From Phycisphaerales bacterium UBA4658 (GTDB taxonomy: Bacteria; Planctomycetota; Phycisphaerae; Phycisphaerales; UBA1924), in the NCBI GenBank assembly GCA_002405485.1, contig DHLW01000086.1, positions 1,690 to 12,837 of the forward strand: a stretch of DNA of 11,148 nt, written 5' to 3'. The position numbers were made by a program, and so were the translations under genes. Numbering within the stretch: position 1 is the first letter of the stretch; the number at the start of each line of letters is the position of its first letter. The notes under the pieces are model-generated. The model was given only the letters and a program-made list of their open reading frames with translations, ran no database searches and was not told where the DNA came from. Positions 1 through 6,123 of this stretch are shown here, piece after piece.

Positions 1-147
1 GTTGAGGAAGTCGAAGATGTCGTTGATATCGGGCGCGACCGTGCCGTCGCCGCCGAAGTCCGAGAACGTGGAGCTGGCGAACCAGTCATTGAGGAAGTTG
101 AAGATGTCGTTGATCTCGATGCCGCCGGTCTTGTTGTAGTCCGCGAA
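1..147 (-). other. Tandem dockerin-like (EF-hand) repeats at the protein C-terminus
   Basis: Residues 921-969 contain two repeats: one with DYNKTGGIEINDIFNFLNDWF-like spacing of acidic and Asn residues, and one with DFGGDGTVAPDINDIFDFLN. Each has a D-x-N/G-x-D/G calcium-loop pattern followed by an amphipathic helix. Such pairs are common at the ends of planctomycete secreted proteins. The window cuts the second repeat a few residues before its expected end. Confidence 0.75.
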
Positions 148-2907
148 GCAGCAGGGCGAGGTGTTCACGCCGGTGGCGTTGCAGGAAGAACCGGCGGGGG
201 TGGAGGCCCCGGCGTTGTCGACCGGGAGGCAGTTGGCCGGGAGGATGACCGAGCAGGTCGATCCTCGGCAGCAGGTGCTGGTGGGCTGGGGGCAGATGTT
301 GGGCGAGCAGGAGCCGCCGGCGAGGAAGGTGCCGGTGGAGCAGCCGGTGGCGTCGGTCAGGGTGCACGCACCGCTGGTCTCGCAGCAGGAGCCGATGCCG
401 CCGGCGTTGACGTAGGTGATGCGGAGCTGGTAGTTCCCGGCGGTGCCAGAGCCCCAGGTAGAGACGCGGACGAGGTAGGTGGTGCCGGCGACGAGGCGGG
501 TGGAGGCGATGTTGGAAGCGTTGCCGCTGCCGGAGATGCCGCCCGGGCCGGGCTCGCCGGTGCCGCCGTTGCAGGCGTCATCGTCGCAGCCGTCGGTGCC
601 GGCGGTGGTGTCGGTGGGGAGCTCGGTGAGGCCGGCGCAGGTGCCGGTGAAGACGTTCAGCACGGTGTCCTGCTGAGACCCGCAGGCGCTGACGCGGTAG
701 GCGGCGGTGGCCGGTGCGGTGAAGGAGAACCAGACGCTCTGCTTGAAGCTGCCCTGGCAGGACGGCGCGGGGGTCTCACCCGTCAGGGACGGATCGTCGA
801 GGTTGTTGCCGACGTAGAGCTGGCCCTCGGTGAGGGCGATGGCGGAGGCGCAGTCCTGGTTGGTCGAGGCGCCGCAGAGGGCGGCGGTGCAGGTGGTGGA
901 AGCGTTGACGGTGCCGCCGAAGGTGCCGGTGCAGAGCGACGGGGCGATCACCACGCAGGCGTTGGTGCCGAGGCAGCACGCCGAGGGCTGCGGGCAGGTG
1001 TTGGGAGAGCAGACACCGGCGAGGGTCCAGACGCTGGGGCTGGCGCACCCGGCGCTGGTGGTCACGGTGCAGGTGCCGGCGGTGGCGCAGCAGGAGCCGG
1101 TGGGCGGGCAGGGGTTGGGGGAGCACAGCGAGCCATCGCCCTGGTAGGTGCTGCCGGTGGTGCAGCCGACGGCGGTGGTGATGGTGCAGACGCCGGTATT
1201 GTTGTTGCAGCACGCGCCGGCCGGGGCGATGCTGATGTTCAGGTTGAAGGCCCCGCCCACGGCGGTGGTGCCCCAGCTTCGGACCATGATCTGGATGGTC
1301 TGGCCGGACGTCACGGGCAGGTTGATGAGCGAGAGGTTGCCGGTGCCGGAGTCGTCATCGCAGGCGAGCTGCGTTCCGCCGCAGGCATCGAAGACCGCAA
1401 GGACCGTGTCCGCTTGCGTCGAACCCTCGGTGCTGATGGTGGCGATGCCGCTGGAACCGGCGGTGAACGAGTACCACACGCCCTTGCTGGACTGCGTCGT
1501 GCACGCCGTGGGCAGCGACGGATCGCCGATGTCGGTCGCGGTGGCGTTGTTGCCGGTGGCGGCCGGGGCGCCGGTGCTCACGATGATGGCGTTTGCGCAC
1601 TGGTCATTCGCCGGGGGCGGCACGATGACCGAGACCGAGAAGCTCCCGCTGCCCGGGGTGCCGATCGTCGAGTCGATGATGGAGAAGGGGATGGTCTTGC
1701 TGCCCGTGGTGGTGGCGGCGTTGACGTTGGCCACGCCCGTCCAGTTGGCAGTCACGCCGTCACGCGTCAGGACCAGCGTGTCCGGAGACGGATTGCCGGT
1801 GAGCGACGCGATGTCGCAGGAAACCGTCGAGATGTTGTCGAGCGAGCTGCCGGCGGCGGCGGTCACAGTCACGTTGAGGGTTGTGCTGGCGCCCTGGGCG
1901 ACCGGGTTCGGCGAGGCCGAGCCGACGCCCGTCGGGATCGTTGCCGTGCTCACCGTGAACTGGACGAACTGCACATCGCCGATGGTGTTGGCCGGGAACG
2001 TGAGCGGGGTCGTCGACGCCGGATTGACGCCGTCGTTGATGATGAGGTTCATCGTGCCGGTGCCGGTCGCGCCGCTGGGGTTGACCGAGCTGGTCAGGAT
2101 CGCGTTCGGAAAGTCCAGCACGTTGCCGGTCCGCCAGTCGTCGTCGGCGGGGCTGGCCTGGTTGTTGGCGAGGTTGGCTCGGCTGACGGCCATGAAGTAC
2201 GTGCCCGGGGTGAGCGTGCGCACCATCCGAGACGTCAGATTGGACGTCGCGAACTCGTCGTCGTTGCCCGCGCCGGCGATGGCGTTGAGGTTGGCGTCGT
2301 AGAGCCAGATCTCGCTGTCAGGAGCGAACGTGCCGGTCCCCTGCGTGCGGAACTCGATGGCCCCGGCGAAGATCGTGCCGGACGCGACGACGGGGGCGAC
2401 GGTCGTGGTCGAGAGCGTGCCCGTGTACGCCCCGGTGGTCGAGGACGTGCCGGTGGCGCGGTAGAAGAGTTCCTCTTCCTTGCCGAAGCCGTACCACACG
2501 ACCGTCCGGGACGGGCTGGTCAGGGTCGAGCCGGTCTGGACGGCGGTGTCACTGGTGCCGATCACGCCCGCGCTCTGCGACAGGCCGCGGAGGGTCACCG
2601 TGTGGCCGAGGGTCCCGGCCGTGGTCAGGACGAGCTGGTGGCGATAGATGCCAAGAGCGGCCGGAGCGGTCTTGATGCGCCAGTAGTCCGCGCTTCCGAT
2701 TCCGGTAGAAGTCGTCGACAGACCGGTGGTCGTGCCGGTGAGCTGTGCGGCGGTACCGCCGAGGATGCCGTTGAGCGTTGCCGGTGTGGCCGCGGCCTTG
2801 GTGTCATTGGGCTCGAGCTCCGTCACCTGGGCAAATGCGGCGCCCGAGAGACACAGGCCCGCACACGCGGCCAACGCCGTCGTACCGATCTTCGTTCGAT
2901 TCAACAT
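1..2907 (-). CDS. Large secreted Cys-rich modular protein with PPC-like domains and dockerin-like C-terminus (3' end outside window)
   Basis: The minus frame from ATG 2907 is open without a stop to base 1, giving 969 residues; the C-terminus lies beyond the left edge. An SD (AGGGAGG, 2916-2922) sits 8 nt before the ATG. Residues 1-26 are a signal peptide ending AFA|Q. A PPC-type opening (ELEPNDTKAA, near residue 30) is followed by Thr/Gly/Ala-rich beta-type sequence. Two related domains begin with (D)QCANAI at about 433 and QDCASAI at about 685; both carry VWYSFTA or VWFSFTA and DTVLxVF. Cys-rich modules start at about 565, 604, 643, 839 and 877. Residues 921-969 are two dockerin/EF-hand-like repeats, each containing NDIF(N/D)FLN. 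The protein is probably exported and cell-surface or extracellular, with disulfides and Ca binding likely. No catalytic domain is visible. Function is unknown; adhesion or matrix binding is only a guess. Confidence 0.88.
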   Translation of the reverse strand, partial: MLNRTKIGTTALAACAGLCLSGAAFAQVTELEPNDTKAAATPATLNGILGGTAAQLTGTTTGLSTTSTGIGSADYWRIKTAPAALGIYRHQLVLTTAGTLGHTVTLRGLSQSAGVIGTSDTAVQTGSTLTSPSRTVVWYGFGKEEELFYRATGTSSTTGAYTGTLSTTTVAPVVASGTIFAGAIEFRTQGTGTFAPDSEIWLYDANLNAIAGAGNDDEFATSNLTSRMVRTLTPGTYFMAVSRANLANNQASPADDDWRTGNVLDFPNAILTSSVNPSGATGTGTMNLIINDGVNPASTTPLTFPANTIGDVQFVQFTVSTATIPTGVGSASPNPVAQGASTTLNVTVTAAAGSSLDNISTVSCDIASLTGNPSPDTLVLTRDGVTANWTGVANVNAATTTGSKTIPFSIIDSTIGTPGSGSFSVSVIVPPPANDQCANAIIVSTGAPAATGNNATATDIGDPSLPTACTTQSSKGVWYSFTAGSSGIATISTEGSTQADTVLAVFDACGGTQLACDDDSGTGNLSLINLPVTSGQTIQIMVRSWGTTAVGGAFNLNISIAPAGACCNNNTGVCTITTAVGCTTGSTYQGDGSLCSPNPCPPTGSCCATAGTCTVTTSAGCASPSVWTLAGVCSPNTCPQPSACCLGTNACVVIAPSLCTGTFGGTVNASTTCTAALCGASTNQDCASAIALTEGQLYVGNNLDDPSLTGETPAPSCQGSFKQSVWFSFTAPATAAYRVSACGSQQDTVLNVFTGTCAGLTELPTDTTAGTDGCDDDACNGGTGEPGPGGISGSGNASNIASTRLVAGTTYLVRVSTWGSGTAGNYQLRITYVNAGGIGSCCETSGACTLTDATGCSTGTFLAGGSCSPNICPQPTSTCCRGSTCSVILPANCLPVDNAGASTPAGSSCNATGVNTSPCCFADYNKTGGIEINDIFNFLNDWFASSTFSDFGGDGTVAPDINDIFDFLN
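151..393 (-). repeat. Second block of two Cys-rich modules
   Basis: Two more modules of the same type start at residues about 839 (GSCCETSGAC) and 877 (STCCRGSTC). They come after the second PPC-like domain and directly before the dockerin-like end. The first ends CSPNICPQPT, nearly identical to the CSPNTCPQPS ending in the other block. The last is longer and less regular. Confidence 0.7.
868..1215 (-). repeat. First block of three Cys-rich modules in the large secreted protein
   Basis: Three successive modules of roughly 37-39 residues begin ACC, GSCC and ACC (protein residues about 565, 604 and 643). The shared pattern is a CC pair, a Cys about 6-8 residues later, another about 8 residues on, and an ending close to CSPNxCP in the first two. 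The third module is more diverged, ending in a Cys near ALCG. The even cysteine spacing suggests disulfide-stabilised units repeated by internal duplication. Confidence 0.75.
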
Positions 2908-3253
2908 TCGACAATCCTCCCTCCGAGGCGGCACGGCAGCAGGGACCGTGGTCGACCGACGGTCGCAACAACGCCGCTCTCGGGGACTTCGTGTATCAGC
3001 ACCGGAGGACACGCGCCGCCGTGCTTACACAATCTGAACACTGTGTGTTGTATCACACCGCCCTGAAACAGCAAGCCAAAGCGGGCAAGTTTGAGGTTTC
3101 AGAACTGTTCCAGAATCGTCCCGGGCCTACCAGTTCCCTGTCTTCACATCTTTGCTCTAGACCTGCGACTGCCGAATCCGGGTCTCGGGACTCGCACTGG
3201 GCCGGATGTGTGGCAGACTTCCGCTTCAGCATGCTTGCCTGAGGAGAGTCGAG
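2908..3253. promoter_or_regulatory. Divergent intergenic region between two secreted-protein genes
   Basis: This 346-bp stretch without a gene separates two oppositely oriented exported-protein genes, so it must hold both promoters. It is visibly less GC-rich than the coding DNA, especially 3020-3180. A short dyad AACAC-TGT-GTGTT lies at 3037-3049, with GTGT-N6-ACAC overlapping it at 3045-3058. A weak minus-strand sigma70-like pairing (TTGCTG, 16 nt, TACAAC) overlaps the dyad. No promoter is convincing, and no tRNA or other RNA is seen. Confidence 0.5.
2916..2922 (-). promoter_or_regulatory. Ribosome binding site of the large secreted protein
   Basis: On the minus strand this reads AGGGAGG, 8 nt before ATG 2907. 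It fixes the start directly ahead of a clean signal peptide. Confidence 0.75.
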
Positions 3254-4027
3254 ATGCCCCATGCATGGAGTTCGTCGCCGATTGGCTGTGTGCTGCTGGC
3301 AGGCTTGGCCGTTCTTGGCCCGATGAGCACGCATGCGCATGCGTCTGTTATCGAGATCTTGCCCGATCGGGATAACACGCTCTATGAGGATGCGGCTGGG
3401 TCGCTCTCCAACGGAGCTGGGCAGCACGTGTTTGCCGGGTTGACCCTGCAGGGTCTGTCCCGCCGAGCGCTCCTGCGGTTTGATCTTGCCGCTCATGTTC
3501 CCGCCGGGGCGACGATCACGAGCGTCTCGCTGACCATGTTCATGTCCCGCGGGGTGAGTTCGCTGGTGCCGATGAGTCTGCACCGGGTGACATCGGATTG
3601 GGGTGAGGGCGCCAGCGACGCGATCGACGAGGAGGGGGCCGGGATCACCGCCGAGGCGGGCGACGCGACCTGGCTGCACGCGGCAAGCCCGGGGACGCTC
3701 TGGGCTGCGCCGGGGGGAGACTTCGATCCGATGTTGAGCGTGCTCACGAGCGTCGGGGGCGTCGGATATGCAACATGGGCGAGCACGCCGCGGCTCGTCG
3801 CTGACGCCCAGGCCATGCTCGATCAGCCAGTGCTGAACTTCGGCTGGCTGCTGCTCGGCGATGAGCTCGACACGCCGCCGACGGCCAAGCGATTCGACAG
3901 CCGAGAGCATCCAGACCCGTCGCGCCGCCCGATGCTGGTGGTGGAGTACATCCCCTCACCCGGCGCGGGCGCGGTGCTTGCTCTTGGTGGGGTCTGTGCG
4001 AGCCGAAGGCGTCGGCTGTCGCGCTAG
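3254..4027 (+). CDS. Secreted DNRLRE-domain protein with PEP-CTERM-like sorting tail
   Basis: The product has 257 residues. The ATG at 3254 follows the SD GAGGAG (3241-3246) by 7 nt. Residues 1-30 are a signal peptide ending AHA|S. The body (about 34-230) resembles DNRLRE/CBM96-type domains: an opening D-x-DNTLYEDAAGSLSNGAG, then RRALLRFDL near the first third, VSLTMF strands, TSDWGEG, and a closing RPMLVVEY strand. The last 26 residues carry IPSPG, a hydrophobic stretch and an RRRR cluster, matching the layout of PEP-CTERM/exosortase signals with Pro-Ser-Pro in place of Pro-Glu-Pro. It is probably exported and then anchored or processed. Ligand is unknown; family members are beta-sandwiches linked to carbohydrate or surface binding. 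The stop overlaps that of the convergent neighbour. Confidence 0.85.
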   Translation: MPHAWSSSPIGCVLLAGLAVLGPMSTHAHASVIEILPDRDNTLYEDAAGSLSNGAGQHVFAGLTLQGLSRRALLRFDLAAHVPAGATITSVSLTMFMSRGVSSLVPMSLHRVTSDWGEGASDAIDEEGAGITAEAGDATWLHAASPGTLWAAPGGDFDPMLSVLTSVGGVGYATWASTPRLVADAQAMLDQPVLNFGWLLLGDELDTPPTAKRFDSREHPDPSRRPMLVVEYIPSPGAGAVLALGGVCASRRRRLSR

Positions 4028-4034
4028 CGCGACA
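4017..4034. terminator. Perfect 18-bp palindrome at the convergent stop codons
   Basis: TGTCGCGCTAGCGCGACA equals its own reverse complement. The central CTAG carries the stop codons of both flanking genes. Transcripts from either side can form a 7-bp GC-rich stem with loop CTAG. No U-run follows on either strand, so it is not a classical intrinsic terminator; a bidirectional termination or mRNA-end-protection role is inferred. Confidence 0.5.
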
Positions 4035-4995
4035 CGTCGCCGTAGGGATCGTCATTGGCGCCGCCGGAGGCGAGCCGAGCGAGCTCGATGATCCCCGGAG
4101 CCACGGCAACGCCCGCAACCACGGCGGCAACGCCGATCCGAAGGGTCGCCCGCCTCCATGGTCGATCCCCGCGGATCAGCAGCGCGTCGGCCAGTGCGCC
4201 AGAGAGCGGAGCACCGGCAAGGAGCGCCCAGACCCACAGCGGCGTGGAGCTGAAGACCACGCCCGCAACCATGAGCGTGGAGAGACCGACCGAAGCGCAG
4301 GCGATGATCGCCCGCGGAAACACGGCTTTGCGAACGAGCATGGTCGCCACGCCCGCGCCGGCGACCGTGGCGGCAAGCGCGAAGCCGAACTGCCCGAGCT
4401 TCACGCTTCCGGTTCCAAGCAGCCCCGCCGCCACGGCGATGGACACGCCCAGCAGAAGCAGCGGCGCCGCGACTCGAGGCGACGCGTCAGAGGTGCGCGA
4501 CATCGACCAGCATGCAAGACCCGCCCAGACCCCCGCGCCAAGCAGGGTGAGGGCGGGCACAGCCCAGGCCGCCGGTCCAAGGGCCTGTGAGAAGTCGCGG
4601 AGCGTGCCGGCCGACCCGGTCCACAGCCCGCGGCCAACGACCACGCCCGCGGCAAGCGCCGAGACAAGCGCCGTCCAGATGACAAACCAGCGCACTCCGC
4701 CCCGGCCCCTGACCACCAGGGCCAGCGACGCGACGGCCATGATGCCCGCGGCGATGAGCAGCCGGTGATCCATGGTGTTCCAGCCGGCCGCCGCGCTCCC
4801 GCGAACCCCGATGATCCCGACGCACAGGGCCAGCCCGGCGACGGTCGCGGCGATCGCCCCGGCGAAGGAGCGTGCCTCGACAGGGGCCGGGCGAACATGC
4901 TCTCTGACCAAGAGCAGGGCCGAGAGCGTCCCGGCCCCCGCGGCCAGCGCCGGTGCCGCGACACCGATCATGGCGATGCGCAGGGATTCATCCAT
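4024..4995 (-). CDS. Multi-pass inner-membrane protein of unknown function
   Basis: ATG 4995 gives 323 residues. The frame extends upstream to a GTG at 5091, but that extension is Arg/Pro/Thr-rich, crosses the spacer hairpin and lacks hydrophobic character, so ATG 4995 is preferred although no strong SD precedes it. About ten hydrophobic Ala/Gly/Val/Leu-rich segments of 19-25 residues are visible, separated by short Arg-containing loops, for example VREHVRPAPVEAR after the first and SRTSDASPR after the fifth. The C-terminus is polar and ends DDPYGDVSR. No family motif is recognised; it could be a transporter-like or planctomycete-specific membrane protein. It lies 107 bp downstream of yceI on the same strand, so co-transcription is possible. 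Its TAG stop shares CTAG with the convergent DNRLRE gene. Confidence 0.75.
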   Translation of the reverse strand: MDESLRIAMIGVAAPALAAGAGTLSALLLVREHVRPAPVEARSFAGAIAATVAGLALCVGIIGVRGSAAAGWNTMDHRLLIAAGIMAVASLALVVRGRGGVRWFVIWTALVSALAAGVVVGRGLWTGSAGTLRDFSQALGPAAWAVPALTLLGAGVWAGLACWSMSRTSDASPRVAAPLLLLGVSIAVAAGLLGTGSVKLGQFGFALAATVAGAGVATMLVRKAVFPRAIIACASVGLSTLMVAGVVFSSTPLWVWALLAGAPLSGALADALLIRGDRPWRRATLRIGVAAVVAGVAVAPGIIELARLASGGANDDPYGDVSR

Positions 4996-5042
4996 AACAC
5001 CGGCACGCCCCGTAAGGAGCGCGCCGGCGGGAGAACGCAGTG

Positions 5043-5059
5043 GTGTGCGTGTGTGTGTG
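5043..5059. repeat. Short GT/CA dinucleotide tract
   Basis: GTGTGC is followed by an 11-base GT alternation (5049-5059) in the spacer between yceI and the membrane gene. On the minus-strand transcript it is a C/A-rich unstructured tract just after the hairpin. Confidence 0.6.
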
Positions 5060-5063
5060 CCGC

Positions 5064-5089
5064 GGGGGCGGGCACAAGGCCCGCGCCCC
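5064..5089 (-). terminator. GC-rich hairpin after yceI
   Basis: Inverted arms GCGGGC (5068-5073) and GCCCGC (5079-5084) flank a 5-nt loop. They are extended by four G:C pairs (5064-5067 with 5086-5089) across a one-base bulge. It begins 14 nt past the yceI stop on the minus strand and lacks a U-tract. It may attenuate or end yceI transcription ahead of the membrane gene. Confidence 0.4.
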
Positions 5090-5102
5090 ACAGGAGGAGG
5101 TG

Positions 5103-5732
5103 TTACTTGTTGATGCCTTCGAGCGAGACGATGATGGTGACCTCATCCGAGAGCGGACCGATGAGCCCGGTGGAGCCGAAGTCCGACCGCTTGAAGGTGA
5201 ACGAGGTCTCGAACCCGGCGACCTCGCCGCCCCCGCGAGCCGGGCCGGAGCCGGTCTTGGTGACCTGGATCTCGACCGGCTTGGTCACGCCGCGGAAGGT
5301 GAGATCGCCCGCGCCCTTCCAGACGCCGTCGGCGGACTTCTTCAGTCCCTTGGCGCTGAAGGTCATCTCCGGGAACTCCTTGGAGGAGAAGAAGTCGGGG
5401 TTGCGGATGTGCTCGTCGCGCTTGTCGTTTCGGCTGTCGACGCTGTCGGCCTTGACCGTCACGTTCGTGGAGAAGGTCTCCCCGAAGGTGAACGTGCCGG
5501 AGAAGTCGTTGAGCGTCCCGTAGAAGTACGCCGCGTTCATGTGCTTGATCTTGAAGAGGATGCTGGAGTGCAGCGTGTCGACCTTGTACTCCTTGCCGGT
5601 GGCGGAGTCCTTGGCGGCCTCCTTGGCCGGCTGGGCGCCGACGGGCGCCGAGGTTCCCAGATACGCCGCGCTCATGAGCGCCAGAGCCGAGAGCGAGATG
5701 CCGCCGCCGATGAGTGCCTTCTTGATGCGCAT
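5103..5732 (-). CDS. yceI: YceI-family exported lipid-binding-like protein
   Basis: The product has 209 residues from ATG 5732, chosen over the in-frame TTG two codons upstream because GGGAAGG (5743-5749) is spaced 10 nt from the ATG and only 4 nt from the TTG. Residues 1-33 are a basic-hydrophobic signal peptide with possible cleavage at VGA|Q. The YceI domain spans about 45-207: YKVDTLHSSILFKIKH, then GTFTFGE, the IRNPDFFSSKEFPEMTF block, GDLTFRGVTKPVEI, and the closing GFETSFTFKRSDFG and SDEVTIIVSLEG strands. These are the standard landmarks and length of the family. Members form a lipocalin-like beta-barrel that binds isoprenoid-type lipids in the periplasm; the ligand here cannot be told from sequence. 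The gene is divergent from kbl and precedes the membrane protein gene on its own strand. Confidence 0.93.
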   Translation of the reverse strand: MRIKKALIGGGISLSALALMSAAYLGTSAPVGAQPAKEAAKDSATGKEYKVDTLHSSILFKIKHMNAAYFYGTLNDFSGTFTFGETFSTNVTVKADSVDSRNDKRDEHIRNPDFFSSKEFPEMTFSAKGLKKSADGVWKGAGDLTFRGVTKPVEIQVTKTGSGPARGGGEVAGFETSFTFKRSDFGSTGLIGPLSDEVTIIVSLEGINK

Positions 5733-5742
5733 GGTCAATACA

Positions 5743-5749
5743 CCTTCCC
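5743..5749 (-). promoter_or_regulatory. Ribosome binding site deciding the yceI start
   Basis: The minus strand reads GGGAAGG, 10 nt before ATG 5732. It is too close (4 nt) to the alternative TTG at 5738. Confidence 0.6.
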
Positions 5750-5754
5750 AAAGC

Positions 5755-5787
5755 CGCGAGCGGTTCCTGCACGCCGGGCGGCTCGCG
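5755..5787 (-). promoter_or_regulatory. Possible hairpin in the yceI leader
   Basis: Arms CGCGAGC (5755-5761) and GCTCGCG (5781-5787) are perfectly complementary, with a 19-nt loop. On the minus strand the structure ends 5 nt before the SD, so it could influence translation. A 7-bp stem in GC-rich DNA may also be chance. Confidence 0.3.
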
Positions 5788-5908
5788 TCGCCCCGGCGTT
5801 GATGCCGATCCCCGCCTCTCCCTCGACGCTCCCGCTCCGTGCGGTTGCGACCCCCTGCCTGTCCCCCGGTTGACGCCCCTGTTTACGTCAGAACGCGACA
5901 ACCAGATG

Positions 5909-5922
5909 CTTGTTTGAACAAG
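5909..5922. promoter_or_regulatory. Operator-like inverted repeat CTTGTT-TG-AACAAG
   Basis: The 6-bp arms are perfect around a 2-base centre, in the AT-richer part of the divergent region about 200 bp upstream of kbl and 180 bp upstream of yceI. The layout is like a dimeric repressor (for example TetR-type) operator. No regulator gene is in the window, so the assignment is inference. Confidence 0.35.
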
Positions 5923-6123
5923 TATGTCGGTCAAGGGTTGCGGGTTCGTACAGAATCGCAGGATCGATGTCCCTCATGCTCCACCAGATTCGGGGACTTG
6001 TCGGACTTTGGCGGGGTTCTCATGGTGGATCTGAGCGGTCGCGTCGGTGCGCATGGCTCCACGGTGGGTGCCTGTTTGGATTCGGTCCGGGATCGGTGCT
6101 CAGGCCTGACATACGCTGCGTTC

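Larger units (their letters stand above)
5733..6123. promoter_or_regulatory. Divergent intergenic region between yceI and kbl
   Basis: This 391-bp region holds no convincing gene and must supply promoters for both neighbours. Visible structure: the yceI leader hairpin (5755-5787), a TGACG/CGTCA dyad with a 10-nt spacer (5871-5890), the sharper dyad at 5909-5922, and a 10-bp palindrome TCAGGCCTGA at 6100-6109 just ahead of kbl. Base composition drops in GC around 5880-5960. No clear -35/-10 pair was found, and no tRNA-like or riboswitch-like fold was recognised. Confidence 0.45.

Noticed and set aside
1..2907. Direct repeats read as a CRISPR array or tandem DNA repeat
   Set aside because: The recurring elements are diverged protein modules of unequal length, not identical short repeats with spacers.
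3045..3058. CRP-type site
   Set aside because: GTGT-N6-ACAC resembles the spacing but lacks the TGTGA/TCACA core, and no CRP-like gene is nearby.
1414..3066. Long plus-strand open frame (550 codons) opposite the large secreted protein
   Set aside because: Its product is an Arg/Gly/Val-rich low-complexity sequence with no domain, typical of a GC-rich antisense frame. The minus strand encodes a signal peptide, ordered Cys modules and EF-hand repeats.
3108..3116. LexA-like GAACTGTTC
   Set aside because: The centre is a single base, not the spacing known for LexA boxes, and there is no damage-response gene beside it.
3206..3253. Earlier start for the DNRLRE protein
   Set aside because: It would put charged residues ahead of the signal peptide. 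The start at 3254 has a well-spaced SD.
4996..5091. N-terminal extension of the membrane protein to GTG 5091
   Set aside because: The extension is Arg/Pro/Thr-rich and reads through the hairpin and GT tract. ATG 4995 starts just before the first hydrophobic segment.
5839..6123. Upstream extension of kbl to an earlier start
   Set aside because: The added 95 residues have no KBL homology and cover the operator-like dyad. Family length and conserved sequence begin right after ATG 6124.
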